Of a DNA stretch of 64,000 bases, positions 25,731 to 39,319 are shown piece after piece. The notes under the pieces were generated by a model. The model had not been told where the DNA came from. It did no database searches and saw only the letters and a list, made by a program, of their open reading frames with translations. The stretch is taken from positions 60,957 through 124,956 of the forward strand of contig JAHBYA010000014.1 in the NCBI GenBank assembly GCA_019636195.1, given 5' to 3'. Each line of letters opens with the position of its first letter. Position 1 is the stretch's first letter. Origin of the DNA: Planctomycetota bacterium. GTDB lineage: Bacteria > Planctomycetota > UBA8742 > UBA2392. A program made the translations under genes and the position numbers.

Positions 25731-27551
25731 GTGTCTGATCTGCCGCTTAGCCAAATCCGCAACTTCTGCATCATCGCGCACATTGACCACGGCAAGTCCA
25801 CGCTCGCTGACCGTCTGCTTTCGATGTCCCATGCCGTCGATAAGCGCAAGCTTGTTGAGCAGACCATGGACAGCATGGACCTTGAGCGCGAACGCGGCAT
25901 CACCATCAAGGCCAAGGCGATCGCCCTGCCCATGACCATCGACGGGCAGGAGTTCATGTTCAACCTGATCGACACGCCGGGCCACGTTGACTTCGGCTAC
26001 GAGGTCAGCCGCGCCATGAACGCCTGCGAGGGCGCGCTGCTGCTGGTGGACGCCACGCAGGGCATACAGGCCCAGACCGTGGCCAACATGTACCTGGCGC
26101 TGGGGGCGGACCTTGAAGTCGTCCCGGTCGCCAACAAGGTTGACATGGTGGCCGCCGACTTTGAGCGCACCTGCCAGGAACTGGAGGCCGCCTTCGGTAC
26201 CCGGCCTGACAGCGTGGTCAAGGTAAGCGGCAAGACCGGCCTGGGCGTCGATGTGCTGGTGCATGAGATTGTCCGGCGCATCCCGCCGCCGGTGGGCGAC
26301 ATCAACGCGCCCCTGCGCGCGCTGATTTTCGATGCCGTCTATGACGACTACCGCGGCGTCGTGGTGTATGTGCGCGTGCGCGACGGCATGCTCAAGGCCG
26401 GCGACCGCATTTTCATGGTCGGCACACGCAGCGAATTCGACGTGCTGGAAGTCGGCGTGGTGCGCATGGGTCTGCACAAGCAGCCGGCGCTGAAGGCCGG
26501 CGAAGTCGGCTACGTCATCTGCGGCATCAAGACCGTGCAGGACGTCGGCGTGGGCGACACCATCACGCTCAGCCGCCACAAGGACACGATTGAGCCACTG
26601 CCGGGCTACAAGCGGCCGCAGCCCATGGTGTACGCGGGCGTGTACCCGACCAACGCCGCCGAGTTTGACGCGCTGCGCAAGGGCTTGCAGAAGATTACCC
26701 TTTCCGACAGCAGCATTACGTACGTGCCGGAACAGAGCGACGCGCTGGGCAGCGGCTTTCGCTGCGGCTTTCTGGGCCTGCTGCACATGGAAATCTTTCA
26801 GGAACGCGTCGAGCGTGAACTGGGCCTCGACCTCGTGCAGAGCGCGCCCAACGTGACGTACGAGATTGTGAAGCAGGACGGCACGACCGAGCGCATCGCC
26901 AAGGCCGGCGACCTGCCTGACCCCACGCAATACAAGGAAATCCTTGAGCCGATGGTCAAGCTGAGCGTGATCACGCCCACCGAGTTCATCGGCAACGTAA
27001 TGTCGCTTTCACTTGAGCGGCGCGGCCTGTACCTGAACCAGGAACACCTTGGCAAAGACCGCGTGCTGTTGAGTTTCAAGATGCCGCTGGCGGAAGTGAT
27101 CTTCGATTACTTTGACAAGCTCAAGTCCGGCACCCGCGGCTATGCGACCATGGACTACGAGACCACCGGGTTTGAACCCGCGGACCTGGTCAAGGTGCGC
27201 ATCCTGATCGCGGGCGAAGAAGTTGATGCGTTGGCCATGATTGTGCACCGGCAGTTCGCCGAGCAGCGCGGCCGCAACCTGCTGAAGAAGTTGAAGGAAG
27301 AAATCCCGCGCCACCTGTTTGTCGTCAACCTGCAGGCGGCGATCGGCGGCAAGGTCATCGCTAGCGAAAAGATCGGCGCGATGGGCAAGAACGTACTGGC
27401 CAAGTGCTACGGCGGCGACATCAGCCGCAAGAAGAAGCTGCTCGAAAAGCAGAAGAAGGGCAAGAAGCGCATGAAGATGATCGGCGGCGTCGAAGTGCCG
27501 CAGGGCGCGTTTCTGTCCGTACTCAAGGTCGATAACACCCCCGGCGCCTGA
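25731..27551 (+). CDS. lepA: Elongation factor 4 (LepA)
   Basis: A 606-residue translational GTPase. It has the P-loop AHIDHGKSTLADRLL, the switch segments RERGITIKAKAIAL and DTPGHVDFGYEVSRA, and NKVDM for guanine recognition. The LepA-specific C-terminal region includes GFRCGFLGLLHMEIFQERVE, EPMVKLSVITPTEFIGNVM and DISRKKKLLEKQKKGKKRMK, which end in the typical basic tail. It back-translocates or remodels stalled ribosomes at the membrane or in the cytoplasm. The GTG at 25731, preceded by GAGG, matches the family N-terminus (SDLPLSQIRNFCIIAHIDHG); the earlier ATG 25683 adds 16 unlikely residues. Confidence 0.97.
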   Translation: MSDLPLSQIRNFCIIAHIDHGKSTLADRLLSMSHAVDKRKLVEQTMDSMDLERERGITIKAKAIALPMTIDGQEFMFNLIDTPGHVDFGYEVSRAMNACEGALLLVDATQGIQAQTVANMYLALGADLEVVPVANKVDMVAADFERTCQELEAAFGTRPDSVVKVSGKTGLGVDVLVHEIVRRIPPPVGDINAPLRALIFDAVYDDYRGVVVYVRVRDGMLKAGDRIFMVGTRSEFDVLEVGVVRMGLHKQPALKAGEVGYVICGIKTVQDVGVGDTITLSRHKDTIEPLPGYKRPQPMVYAGVYPTNAAEFDALRKGLQKITLSDSSITYVPEQSDALGSGFRCGFLGLLHMEIFQERVERELGLDLVQSAPNVTYEIVKQDGTTERIAKAGDLPDPTQYKEILEPMVKLSVITPTEFIGNVMSLSLERRGLYLNQEHLGKDRVLLSFKMPLAEVIFDYFDKLKSGTRGYATMDYETTGFEPADLVKVRILIAGEEVDALAMIVHRQFAEQRGRNLLKKLKEEIPRHLFVVNLQAAIGGKVIASEKIGAMGKNVLAKCYGGDISRKKKLLEKQKKGKKRMKMIGGVEVPQGAFLSVLKVDNTPGA

Positions 27552-27838
27552 TTCGGCAACCCGGACCGAAACAGTCCGCTTCGGCGGGGCAAATGTTCCT
27601 ACAATCACGGGCGCCAAGGCTCTGGAAATGTGGGTTGGAAGCCGCAGCGGGATTTTGCACGCAAGTTGTACGTAGGCTCTTTATCGCCCTGTCTCTCCTT
27701 TATATACAACGGCACCGCGGAATGGGTTGAAGTTGACCCAAAGCGGATTCGCAACCGAAACGTGGGCATTCACAAGTCGGGGGCGCCTTGCGGCCTCGCG
27801 TTCACGTTACGGGCAATCCACCGCGGCTGGAGAATGAA

Positions 27839-29005
27839 GTGCGGCGTTTGACCCTGTCTTTGTTCCTCGCGTTCGCGGCCCTGCTGTGCGCTGCCATCGG
27901 TTTCAACGTGTTTGAAACCAGCGCGCACGCGCAGGCCATGCCGATCCCCGACGCCGAACTACCCGACAGCGTCAAGAGCGGCCGCTGGTCGCCTGCCGGT
28001 TGGGCGCCCGGCCAGCCGCACCCCGGCGAAAAACTGATCACGCCGTGCATGGCCTGCCACAAGATGTCCACGGAAAAGTCTGTCGGCCCGGGCTTTGCCG
28101 GGCTGTACGACCGCGTTTCGGCTGTGGGTTTTGAAGGCAAGCCGGTGCAGCAGCGGCTGCTGGACTACATCAAGGACGTCCGGGGTACGAAAGACCCGTA
28201 CTTTGTCGAAATGCAGAAGAAGGAAGGCCCGACGCCCGGCGTGGACATGACGCCGTTTGGCGGTTTGGCTGACAGCACGCCGGACGCCGACATCCTTGCG
28301 ATCATCGACTACATCCTGCGCTACCGCGCGCTGGACTTTGATGAAGTCAGCTACATGCGCAAGGTGCGCCTGGGCGAAGAGCTGGTCAGCGGCGCCCGCC
28401 ACTTCCGCAATGGTGCGCCGGCTTGCACCGGCTGTCACACGGCGGGCCCGCAGGAAAACCTGCGCGGCGCCAATGTCGGCGGCAAGATCGGGCACACGTT
28501 TGTCGCCGCCAAGGCGCGCGGCGGCATTGAAAAGGACATGTACAGCGACGGCCTGTTTGACCTTCTGTCGGGCGAAAACGCGCCACGCATGCACCGCTAC
28601 TACCGCGACGGTGTGGGTCACCTTACCGACGCCGAGCTTGAAGCCGTCATGACCTTCTTTGACTACCAACTGCGCCAGGTTGGCACCGAGCGCGAATCCA
28701 ACTACCTGCCGATCTTCGCGCTGGTGCTGGCGGCCCTGTTCATCCTGCTGATGGAGCCGGGGCTGTACGCCAACCTGTTCGCCAAGGAAGAAGAGCCCGA
28801 GTACATTGACGGCCCCTATCAGGAAGAAGAGCACCACCACGACGATCATCACGAAGTGCCCGCGGGCTACGGCAGCAAGCCCGCACCGGCGCCCGAAGCA
28901 GCACCAGCAAGCGAAGACAAGAAACCAGAGCCCGGAGCGCAAGCGACGGGGAGTGGCGCAGCAGGAAGCACGGAAGGCAGTAACGAAGAAAAGAAGGACC
29001 AGTAA
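27839..29005 (+). CDS. Membrane-anchored diheme cytochrome c
   Basis: A 388-residue protein with an N-terminal signal (LSLFLAFAALLCAAIG) and two heme c sites, TPCMACHK near residue 72 and PACTGCHT near residue 195, each in a cytochrome c-like domain. A single membrane helix (PIFALVLAALFILLME) lies near residue 300. An acidic, His-rich tail EEEHHHDDHHE and a Pro/Ala/Lys-rich end follow. It starts with GTG after GGAG. Residues about 363-371 are encoded by the 24-bp dispersed repeat. It heads the act operon and probably carries electrons to or from the complex. It is not one of the six standard Act subunits. Confidence 0.8.
   Translation: MRRLTLSLFLAFAALLCAAIGFNVFETSAHAQAMPIPDAELPDSVKSGRWSPAGWAPGQPHPGEKLITPCMACHKMSTEKSVGPGFAGLYDRVSAVGFEGKPVQQRLLDYIKDVRGTKDPYFVEMQKKEGPTPGVDMTPFGGLADSTPDADILAIIDYILRYRALDFDEVSYMRKVRLGEELVSGARHFRNGAPACTGCHTAGPQENLRGANVGGKIGHTFVAAKARGGIEKDMYSDGLFDLLSGENAPRMHRYYRDGVGHLTDAELEAVMTFFDYQLRQVGTERESNYLPIFALVLAALFILLMEPGLYANLFAKEEEPEYIDGPYQEEEHHHDDHHEVPAGYGSKPAPAPEAAPASEDKKPEPGAQATGSGAAGSTEGSNEEKKDQ
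28927..28950 (+). repeat. Copy of the 24-bp dispersed repeat, inside a coding region
   Basis: Identical over 24 bases to the copy at 21290-21313 on the opposite strand (core CCCGGAGCGCAAGCGACGGG). It encodes part of the low-complexity tail of the diheme cytochrome (EPGAQATG), so it was tolerated there in frame. Confidence 0.75.
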
Positions 29006-29008
29006 GCA

Positions 29009-29830
29009 ATGGAAGACCCATCCGGCGGATTTTTGAGGTGGTGGCCCCAGCAAACGCTCGACGATGTCGCGGCGTTTGCGGACCCCATTGTCAATTTCGC
29101 CGTGCTGGTTGTGCCCTACCTGTCCGTGATGATCCTGCTGGGCAGCCCGCTGTTTGCCGCGATGTGGCTGCGCCTGCAGCGCGTCAAGGGCCCGCACTTC
29201 ACCGACGCGCAGGAACGCAAGCTGCGGTCGGTGCCGCTGGCGGTAGGGTTGTGGGGCCTGATCGTGATGCACTTCTTCCTTATTGTTTCGCCGCGCATGA
29301 CCCAGACGATTGCCAGCACAGCCATCGCGCGCGACATCCTTGAAATCATCGTCATGGGCTTCGGCTTCTTTGCGACCTTTGGCGTGCTGAACGTGCTGAT
29401 GCGGGCAGGCCTTGAGCGCAAAATGCTGCGCAAGCTGAACCTGCTGGACGTTGCCGTGCTGATGCACCTGATGGGTGCGCTGGGCATCGGCCTGTTCGCG
29501 TGGGCCACCGTGCGCCACGCCAGCGTCTGGACCGCGACCGTGGCTTGGCAGCACTACATTGACTCGTTCACGTTCAGCCAGGGCAGCGACCCCGCGATTT
29601 ACAGCCTGCCGATCATGGCCAAGCTGCACGTGGTAATGGGCAGCCTGGCTCTTGCCATATTGCTGCAAAGCAGGGTTGTGACCTTGATGCTGATCCCCAA
29701 GCCGCGGCTGTGGACGACCGACGCGGCGCTGCTGGGCTTTCAGGTTCCCAGGGACCACGGCCGCGCGGCGGCGCTGATGTACGGCATAACCGTTGAAGAC
29801 GACAAGAAGATTGACGAAGGCAAACACTAA
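29009..29830 (+). CDS. NarI-like cytochrome b membrane subunit
   Basis: A 273-residue protein with five predicted helices, the architecture of the gamma subunit (NarI) of respiratory nitrate reductase. Histidines suited to heme b ligation occur in helix 2 (LIVMHFFLIVS), helix 4 (AVLMHLMGALG) and helix 5 (MAKLHVVMGSLALA), the last resembling the C-terminal NarI heme helix. It lies 3 bp after the diheme cytochrome gene and 2 bp before the pentaheme actA gene. It would add a quinol-linked heme b module to the complex. There are no NarGH genes in the window, so nitrate reduction is not indicated. The partner assignment is inferred from operon position. Confidence 0.7.
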   Translation: MEDPSGGFLRWWPQQTLDDVAAFADPIVNFAVLVVPYLSVMILLGSPLFAAMWLRLQRVKGPHFTDAQERKLRSVPLAVGLWGLIVMHFFLIVSPRMTQTIASTAIARDILEIIVMGFGFFATFGVLNVLMRAGLERKMLRKLNLLDVAVLMHLMGALGIGLFAWATVRHASVWTATVAWQHYIDSFTFSQGSDPAIYSLPIMAKLHVVMGSLALAILLQSRVVTLMLIPKPRLWTTDAALLGFQVPRDHGRAAALMYGITVEDDKKIDEGKH

Positions 29831-29832
29831 AG

Positions 29833-30423
29833 ATGAACGCCAAGCTCGCTGTCCTGTTTCTCGCGCTCACCATCGGCACCGCCATGCCGGTGCTGCTTGG
29901 CTTCCGTGAGGTGTGGGACATCGCGCTGCCGAACTACCACACCGGCTATCAGCCTGACCAGCCTATCCCCTACAGCCACCGCCTGCACGCGGGCTATCTG
30001 AACATCGACTGCCAGTACTGCCACACTGCCGCCGACCAAAGCCGCCACGCCGGCGTGCCGAACCTGCAGACGTGTATGAACTGCCATACCACGGTGCTGG
30101 GCCGCACCACCGAATCCAAGGACCGCATTGCCAAGGTCAAAGAAGCATTCGACAGCGGCAAGGGCGTGGCGTGGTCGCGGGTGCACAACAACCCGGACTT
30201 TGCGTACTTCAACCACATGACGCACGTGCGCATCGCCAAAAACGGGCAGGGCTTTGACTGCCAGGAGTGCCACGGCCAGATGCAGAACGAGGGCGTGGCC
30301 AACCAGAAAGAAATCATGTCCATGGGCTGGTGCATCAACTGCCACCGCACATGGAACGACGAGTACAAGAAGCAGGGCTGGAAACCGGCCGCGCCGCTGA
30401 ATTGCGACGCGTGCCACAGGTAG
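29833..30423 (+). CDS. actA: Alternative complex III pentaheme cytochrome c subunit
   Basis: A 196-residue protein with an N-terminal membrane anchor (MNAKLAVLFLALTIGTAM) and five CxxCH sites: CQYCH, CMNCH, CQECH, CINCH and CDACH. That is the heme count of ActA. Spaced His residues (YSHRLH, YFNHMTHV) provide second axial ligands. In the complex it takes electrons from the iron-sulfur subunit ActB and passes them to the monoheme ActE or to a terminal oxidase on the outer face of the membrane. It is followed by actB 34 bp downstream. Confidence 0.93.
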   Translation: MNAKLAVLFLALTIGTAMPVLLGFREVWDIALPNYHTGYQPDQPIPYSHRLHAGYLNIDCQYCHTAADQSRHAGVPNLQTCMNCHTTVLGRTTESKDRIAKVKEAFDSGKGVAWSRVHNNPDFAYFNHMTHVRIAKNGQGFDCQECHGQMQNEGVANQKEIMSMGWCINCHRTWNDEYKKQGWKPAAPLNCDACHR

Positions 30424-30457
30424 TACGCAGTGCCTGGAGCCAGTTAGCGGAACAGCA

Positions 30458-33457
<3,000 letters not shown>

Positions 33458-33499
33458 TTCACTGACAGGAATTGACAGGAATTAAGGAAGCGGCAAGAC

Positions 33500-34889
<1,390 letters not shown>

Positions 34890-34897
<8 letters not shown>

Positions 34898-35447
34898 AGA
34901 ACAGAACAACCTGTTCATGGCGGTGTTCACCGACGAAGACCACTGCCTTGAAGCCGTCAAAGCCTGCACGCAAGCCAACTTCACGTACCACGATGTGCTG
35001 GCGCCCTACGCCGTGCACGGGCTGGACCGCGCGATGGGCCTGCCGTTTTCGAAGATCACCTGGGTGACCTTCCTGTGCGGCCTGGGCGGCACCAGCATCG
35101 CGTTCCTGGGCATGGGCTACATTTCCGGCTGGGACTGGCCGCTGAACATCGGCGGCAAGGGCGCGCTGCCCTTTCCTGCCATGGTGCCGATCATGTTTGA
35201 GCTGACGGTGCTGCTGGGCGGCCTGTGCACAATGCTGGCGCTGTTTGCGTTCTGCTTCCTGTTCCCCGGCAAGCAGGCGCGGCTGTTCCATGCGCGCCAG
35301 ACGGACGACCGCTTCGTAGTCGTGCTTGAGATGGATGAAGACTTCAGCGAGGCCAAGGCCCGCGAGATTTTCACGGCCAACCACGCCGAGGAGATCCGGC
35401 AGGTGCCGCACGACTACAACGTGAACGCGGCGGGAGAGGACGACTAG
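34890..35447 (+). CDS. actD: Alternative complex III membrane subunit, DUF3341
   Basis: A 185-residue protein with two membrane helices ([20 protein letters not shown] and [20 protein letters not shown]). The N-terminal soluble part contains [18 protein letters not shown], which is typical of ActD (DUF3341), as is the pattern [20 protein letters not shown]. It overlaps actC by 8 bp and ends 2 bp before actE. It carries no heme motif and is a structural part of the complex. Confidence 0.93.
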
Positions 35448-35449
35448 CC

Positions 35450-36154
35450 ATGCAGAAGGTGTTCGACAAAGTCGTCGATACGCACGTGGGCGCCCTTGAA
35501 AAGGCGCACGACTTCGTCGTCAAAAGCAACAAGGGCCAGCCCGCCCGCATCTGGATCGGCACCGGCGCGTTGATCGGCGCGATCATCGCCGGCGTGGTTG
35601 CGGGCTACCTGCAGCGCGACTTCGGCAAGCGCAACATCGAGTACCTGCCCGACATGGCCTACAGCAAGGCCTGGGAAAGCCAGCAGATGCACCACTACCC
35701 CGAGTGGGACAACAACCCGCTGCCCAACCCGATTGCCGCGTGGGGCACAGCCGACATGCCGCCACCCGAGGGCACGGTGTATCGCGGCCAGAAGTGGCTA
35801 GACATACCCGCTGGGCCCGACGGGCTTGCGGCGGCCAGGCATCTGGCGTACCCGTATGCGGGCGTCAGCGGGGCGCAGAAGCAGGCCGTGCTCAATCGCG
35901 GGCAGCGGCTGTTCAAGATGAACTGCATGGGCTGCCACGGTGTTGACGGCGTGGGCAATGCTCCGGTCACGAAGTACGGTGTCGGCGCGCCGGTGCTGGC
36001 CAACGCGACTGTGCGCGAGAAGTACACCGAGGGCCAGTTCTTTCACATCATCACGCACGGCATCAACACGATGCCCGCGCACGCAAGCCACGTGGATTAC
36101 GACGATCGCTGGAAGATCGTGGCGTACCTGCGCTCGTTGCAGGAGGGCAAGTAG
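35450..36154 (+). CDS. actE: Alternative complex III monoheme cytochrome c subunit
   Basis: A 234-residue protein with one helix near the N-terminus (IWIGTGALIGAIIAGVVAGY) and a C-terminal cytochrome c domain with a single site, MNCMGCHGVDG, near residue 165. The distal Met is probably in INTMPAHASHV. It has the normal ActE arrangement. Its start is 2 bp after actD, and actF begins directly after its TAG stop. The use of TAG here as a normal stop argues against general reassignment of TAG in this organism. Confidence 0.93.
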   Translation: MQKVFDKVVDTHVGALEKAHDFVVKSNKGQPARIWIGTGALIGAIIAGVVAGYLQRDFGKRNIEYLPDMAYSKAWESQQMHHYPEWDNNPLPNPIAAWGTADMPPPEGTVYRGQKWLDIPAGPDGLAAARHLAYPYAGVSGAQKQAVLNRGQRLFKMNCMGCHGVDGVGNAPVTKYGVGAPVLANATVREKYTEGQFFHIITHGINTMPAHASHVDYDDRWKIVAYLRSLQEGK

Positions 36155-37381
36155 ATGTCCGACATCGCGACAATCGACGAGCCTGACCAGTTCAGCTTCC
36201 CCGTGCTGGCCAAGATGGTCTGCGGCGGGATGATGCTGGTGGGCTTGATTGCCTTCGGCCTGACATGGATCGGCGGCGTTGAGCTGGCGATGACCGGCTG
36301 GGTGATCGGCGCATGGTACGCGCTGGGCTTTCCGTTGTTCGGCGCGATTTTTCTGGCCATGTGCACGCTGGCATCCAGCGGTTGGCATACCGTGATCAAG
36401 CGGGTACCTGAGGCAATGACCCGCTACTTCCCTGTCGCGGCAGTTACCTTCGTGGTGGTGATTTTTGCGGTGCTGGGCTCGGACTTCTATGAGTGGGCGC
36501 ACCCCCACGACCACGGCGACATGCACAGCGACCTGCTGTTGCACAAGCAGCCGTACCTGAACGCTTCGGCGTTCATCATTCGCATGGCGATCTACTTCGG
36601 TATCTGGATTGCCTGCAGCTATGCGCTGGTGCGTGCCTCACGCAAGCAGGACGTCGATGGCGACGTGAAACACACAATTACCGCGCGCCGCATTTCGGCG
36701 CCGTTCGCCATCCTGTTCGGGCTGACGCTCACGTTTGCCAGCATCGACTATGTCATGAGCGTTGAGCCTACGTGGTTCAGCACGATGTTCGCCGTCTATC
36801 AGTTCGGCGGCATCATGAGCGCGGGCTTTGCCATGCTGGCGCTGGTGCTGATCTTCCTGCAGCAGTCGGGCTACATGCGCAAGTCGGTCAATGCCAACCA
36901 CTACCACAACGTGGGCATCTGGCTGCTGTCGAGCGTGACCTTCTGGGCGTACGTTTGGTTCTGCCAGTTCATGCTGATCTGGTACAGCAACATTCCTGAA
37001 GAAACCGCGCACTATGTCGCGCGCTGGGAAGGCGAGTGGTTTTGGGTCAGCTTCGTGATCACGCCGCTGGTCCACTGGGTGATCCCCTTCCTGATGCTTC
37101 TGCCGCGGCCCAACAAGCGCAACCCCAAGATGCTGGGCCTGGCCGCGTTGATCGTGCTGGCTGGCCGCTTCATTGACCTGTGGCAGTTCATGGCGCCCAG
37201 GCCGCACCTGGACGCCGGCATCCCGCACACCAGCCAGGGCGTGTGGACCTTTGTCGTGGTCGGCACGCTGGTGGGCTTCATCGGCCTGTTCCTGTTTGTG
37301 ACGCTCAAGGCGCTGGAAAAGGCCCCGCTGCTGGCAAAGAAAGACCCGTATTTCGACGAGTCCCTGCACCACCACATTTGA
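36155..37381 (+). CDS. actF: Alternative complex III NrfD-like subunit
   Basis: A 408-residue protein with about ten membrane helices, the second NrfD-like subunit of the complex. Typical positions are EWAHPHDHG after helix 3 and VMSVEPTWFSTMFAVYQFGG, with WLLSSVTFWAYVWFCQFMLI following. It ends with EKAPLLAKKDPYFDESLHHH. The first helices start at about residue 20. The gene begins on the base after the actE stop and is the last of the run; a terminator follows. No oxidase or cytochrome c oxidase genes are found downstream in the window. Confidence 0.94.
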   Translation: MSDIATIDEPDQFSFPVLAKMVCGGMMLVGLIAFGLTWIGGVELAMTGWVIGAWYALGFPLFGAIFLAMCTLASSGWHTVIKRVPEAMTRYFPVAAVTFVVVIFAVLGSDFYEWAHPHDHGDMHSDLLLHKQPYLNASAFIIRMAIYFGIWIACSYALVRASRKQDVDGDVKHTITARRISAPFAILFGLTLTFASIDYVMSVEPTWFSTMFAVYQFGGIMSAGFAMLALVLIFLQQSGYMRKSVNANHYHNVGIWLLSSVTFWAYVWFCQFMLIWYSNIPEETAHYVARWEGEWFWVSFVITPLVHWVIPFLMLLPRPNKRNPKMLGLAALIVLAGRFIDLWQFMAPRPHLDAGIPHTSQGVWTFVVVGTLVGFIGLFLFVTLKALEKAPLLAKKDPYFDESLHHHI

Positions 37382-37405
37382 AGCAATCGGCGAACGTCAA
37401 CCCGC

Positions 37406-37443
37406 AATGACCAATGGCCAAACGCCGTTGGTCATTGGTTTTT
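37406..37443 (+). terminator. Rho-independent terminator of the act operon
   Basis: AATGACCAATGGC (37406-37418) pairs with GCCGTTGGTCATT (37424-37436), 13 bp apart from one mismatch or wobble, with a 5-nt loop. A GGTTTTT tail follows on the plus strand. It stands 24 bp after the actF stop, closing the eight-gene respiratory unit before the outer-membrane protein gene. Confidence 0.88.
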
Positions 37444-37489
37444 CGTTGCAGCCGTTCGATACTGTGCGCACAACCACCGGGGGCATACC

Positions 37490-38902
37490 ATGCGAATCAT
37501 CGTCGCTACCCTGTTGCTTGCGGGAGCGCTTGTCGCCCAGGACAACCACTACTGGACCCACCAGTTCGGCACGCGCAGCGCGCTGATGGGCGGCGCGGTG
37601 ATTGGCGGGGTCAGCGACACCAGCGCCAACTTCTACAACCCCGCGCGGCTGGGCTGGGTCACCAACGACTCGCTCAAGGTCAGCGCCGACGGCTACCAGC
37701 TCAGTACGCTCACGATCACAGATGGCGCCGGCAAGGGCCAGAACCTGACCAGCAGCCAGGGCGACATCATTCCGCTGACTGCCAGCGGCGTGTTTCTGTT
37801 CCAGCAGCCGCGCATCGGACTGGGCTTTCAAATCCTGGCGCGGCAATTCGCAAACACGCGCGCCAGCGTGCGCCGCGAGCGCAAGCTCAATGTCATTGAC
37901 GACGCCCGCAGCCCCGGCGACGAGGACTTCATCGGCAGCTTCCAGTTCGACAGCGACACTGAGGAGTATTGGGCCGGGCTCGGTTTCGGGTGGGCCATCA
38001 CCGACTGGCTTGCGATCGGCGTAACGCACTTCGGCGCGCTGCGCTTTGAAACGCGCGGGGCCAGCGTGACCACCCGCGCCGTCGGCAGCAACGCGCAGGT
38101 GTACGGCGCCGACAGCCACGTCGGCTGGGACCTGTGGAACGTGCGCATGCTGTGGAAGGCCGGCGTCAGCGTGCAGTTCGATAACCTGAAGATGGGGTTC
38201 ACGGTGACCACGCCGAGCGTCAGCCTGTTCGGCAACGCGATTGTGTGGCGGCAGCTTACGGTCAACGACCTTGACCTGCTGGAAAACGGCACCGAGATCG
38301 ACCTTGAGGCCAACGACCGCCGCGACAGCATCGGCACGCAGTACCGTTCGCCGTTCAGCATGGCCAGTGGCGTCGAGTACGACTTCGGCGTGGCTGTGCT
38401 GGGGCTGGCCTGGGAGTGGTTCCTGCCGGTCGGCATGTACAAGGTGGCAGCGCCGGAGGGCGACAAGGCGTTCATCATCGGCCCCGCGCCCAGCCAGAGC
38501 AGCCGCGAGCTGCTGACGGTGTACGACGGCAAGCGCGGGGCGTTTAACTTGTCCGTCGGGCTTGAGGCGCGCTTTCACCGCAACTGGAGCGGCTTCTGGA
38601 GCCTGCGCAACGACGCAGCCGCCGACTATCTTGACTGGGACGACAAACTGCACCTGGGCATCAGCACCTGGGACCTGTTTCATTTCGCCACCGGCATCAG
38701 CTTCACGACCCGACAGGATGACGACAGCCCCAAGCACGAACTGATGATCGGCTTGCAGTTTGCCGTGGGCGCCGGCCGCACCGACCAGCCGGTGAACTTC
38801 GACAATCCCGAAGAGCGCCTGCTGCTGACCAGCCGGACACATCGGACCGACATCAGTTACTTCTCGATCAGCCTGCTGGTGGGGTACACCTACTACTTCT
38901 AG
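37490..38902 (+). CDS. FadL-like outer membrane beta-barrel protein
   Basis: A 470-residue protein with a short signal (MRIIVATLLLAGALVAQ) and no other helix. It has ALMGGAVIGGVSDTSANFYN near residue 25, the typical opening of FadL/OmpP1-type proteins, followed by many alternating strands. The last residues, SLLVGYTYYF, end in an aromatic Phe as expected for Bam-assembled barrels. FadL barrels admit hydrophobic molecules. The substrate here is not known, and the length is near the usual 400-450. It may be a stand-alone transcription unit, being separated by the act terminator. Confidence 0.72.
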   Translation: MRIIVATLLLAGALVAQDNHYWTHQFGTRSALMGGAVIGGVSDTSANFYNPARLGWVTNDSLKVSADGYQLSTLTITDGAGKGQNLTSSQGDIIPLTASGVFLFQQPRIGLGFQILARQFANTRASVRRERKLNVIDDARSPGDEDFIGSFQFDSDTEEYWAGLGFGWAITDWLAIGVTHFGALRFETRGASVTTRAVGSNAQVYGADSHVGWDLWNVRMLWKAGVSVQFDNLKMGFTVTTPSVSLFGNAIVWRQLTVNDLDLLENGTEIDLEANDRRDSIGTQYRSPFSMASGVEYDFGVAVLGLAWEWFLPVGMYKVAAPEGDKAFIIGPAPSQSSRELLTVYDGKRGAFNLSVGLEARFHRNWSGFWSLRNDAAADYLDWDDKLHLGISTWDLFHFATGISFTTRQDDDSPKHELMIGLQFAVGAGRTDQPVNFDNPEERLLLTSRTHRTDISYFSISLLVGYTYYF

Positions 38903-38949
38903 TACAGCATCAGCTATCCAATCCTGCAGATGGCTGGAAAGGCAAAGCC

Positions 38950-39169
38950 AGCCACAGATTCACACAGATGGACACAGATGCGCTGGCGCCATTGACATTG
39001 CCGGCAACTGGAAAGTGCTGACAACCAGGAAGTCTTTCGGTCGGTGATTGGCAGGTCTTCGTGGACCCTCGTGGTCACGGGACTCGACTGTGTTCGGCCT
39101 TTGCCTTTCGCGGCGTCCGGTACACGTGCAGAGGCCGGAATCTGTGTTGATCTGTGTGCATCTGTGGCT
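38950..39169. mobile_element. MITE-like element with 31-bp terminal inverted repeats
   Basis: A 220-bp non-coding unit in a 417-bp gap. The left end (38950-38980) and the right end read in reverse (39169-39139) match at about 27 of 31 positions. Both start AGCCACAGAT and contain three ACACAGAT-type units. There is no gene inside. The interior has the direct words TTCGTGG and CTCGTGG and no ribosomal or RNA gene. Such repeats are seen in many bacterial genomes as dispersed elements. Movement here is not shown. The rest of the gap (38903-38949 and 39170-39319) holds nothing I can support. Confidence 0.6.
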
Positions 39170-39319
39170 AAAGGTCTTTTCAAGCCAACCGCCGAAAGAC
39201 TTATCTGAGGCTGTACTAGGCAGCAGGTTACAGGTTTCAGGAACTGCTTGACCACCGCACCTGCTTTCTTCACAGTTGCCCGCTGACACCTGAAACCCTA
39301 ACGCGAAGCCTGCCATCCC

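Noticed and set aside
27552..27838. Small gene between lepA and the diheme cytochrome gene
   Set aside because: A 73-codon frame at 27630-27851 has no ribosome site, no family and overlaps the real GTG start at 27839. I see only leader sequence here.
29009..30423. Respiratory nitrate reductase operon
   Set aside because: Only a NarI-like membrane protein is present. NarG, NarH and NarJ are missing and the neighbours are the complete act genes.
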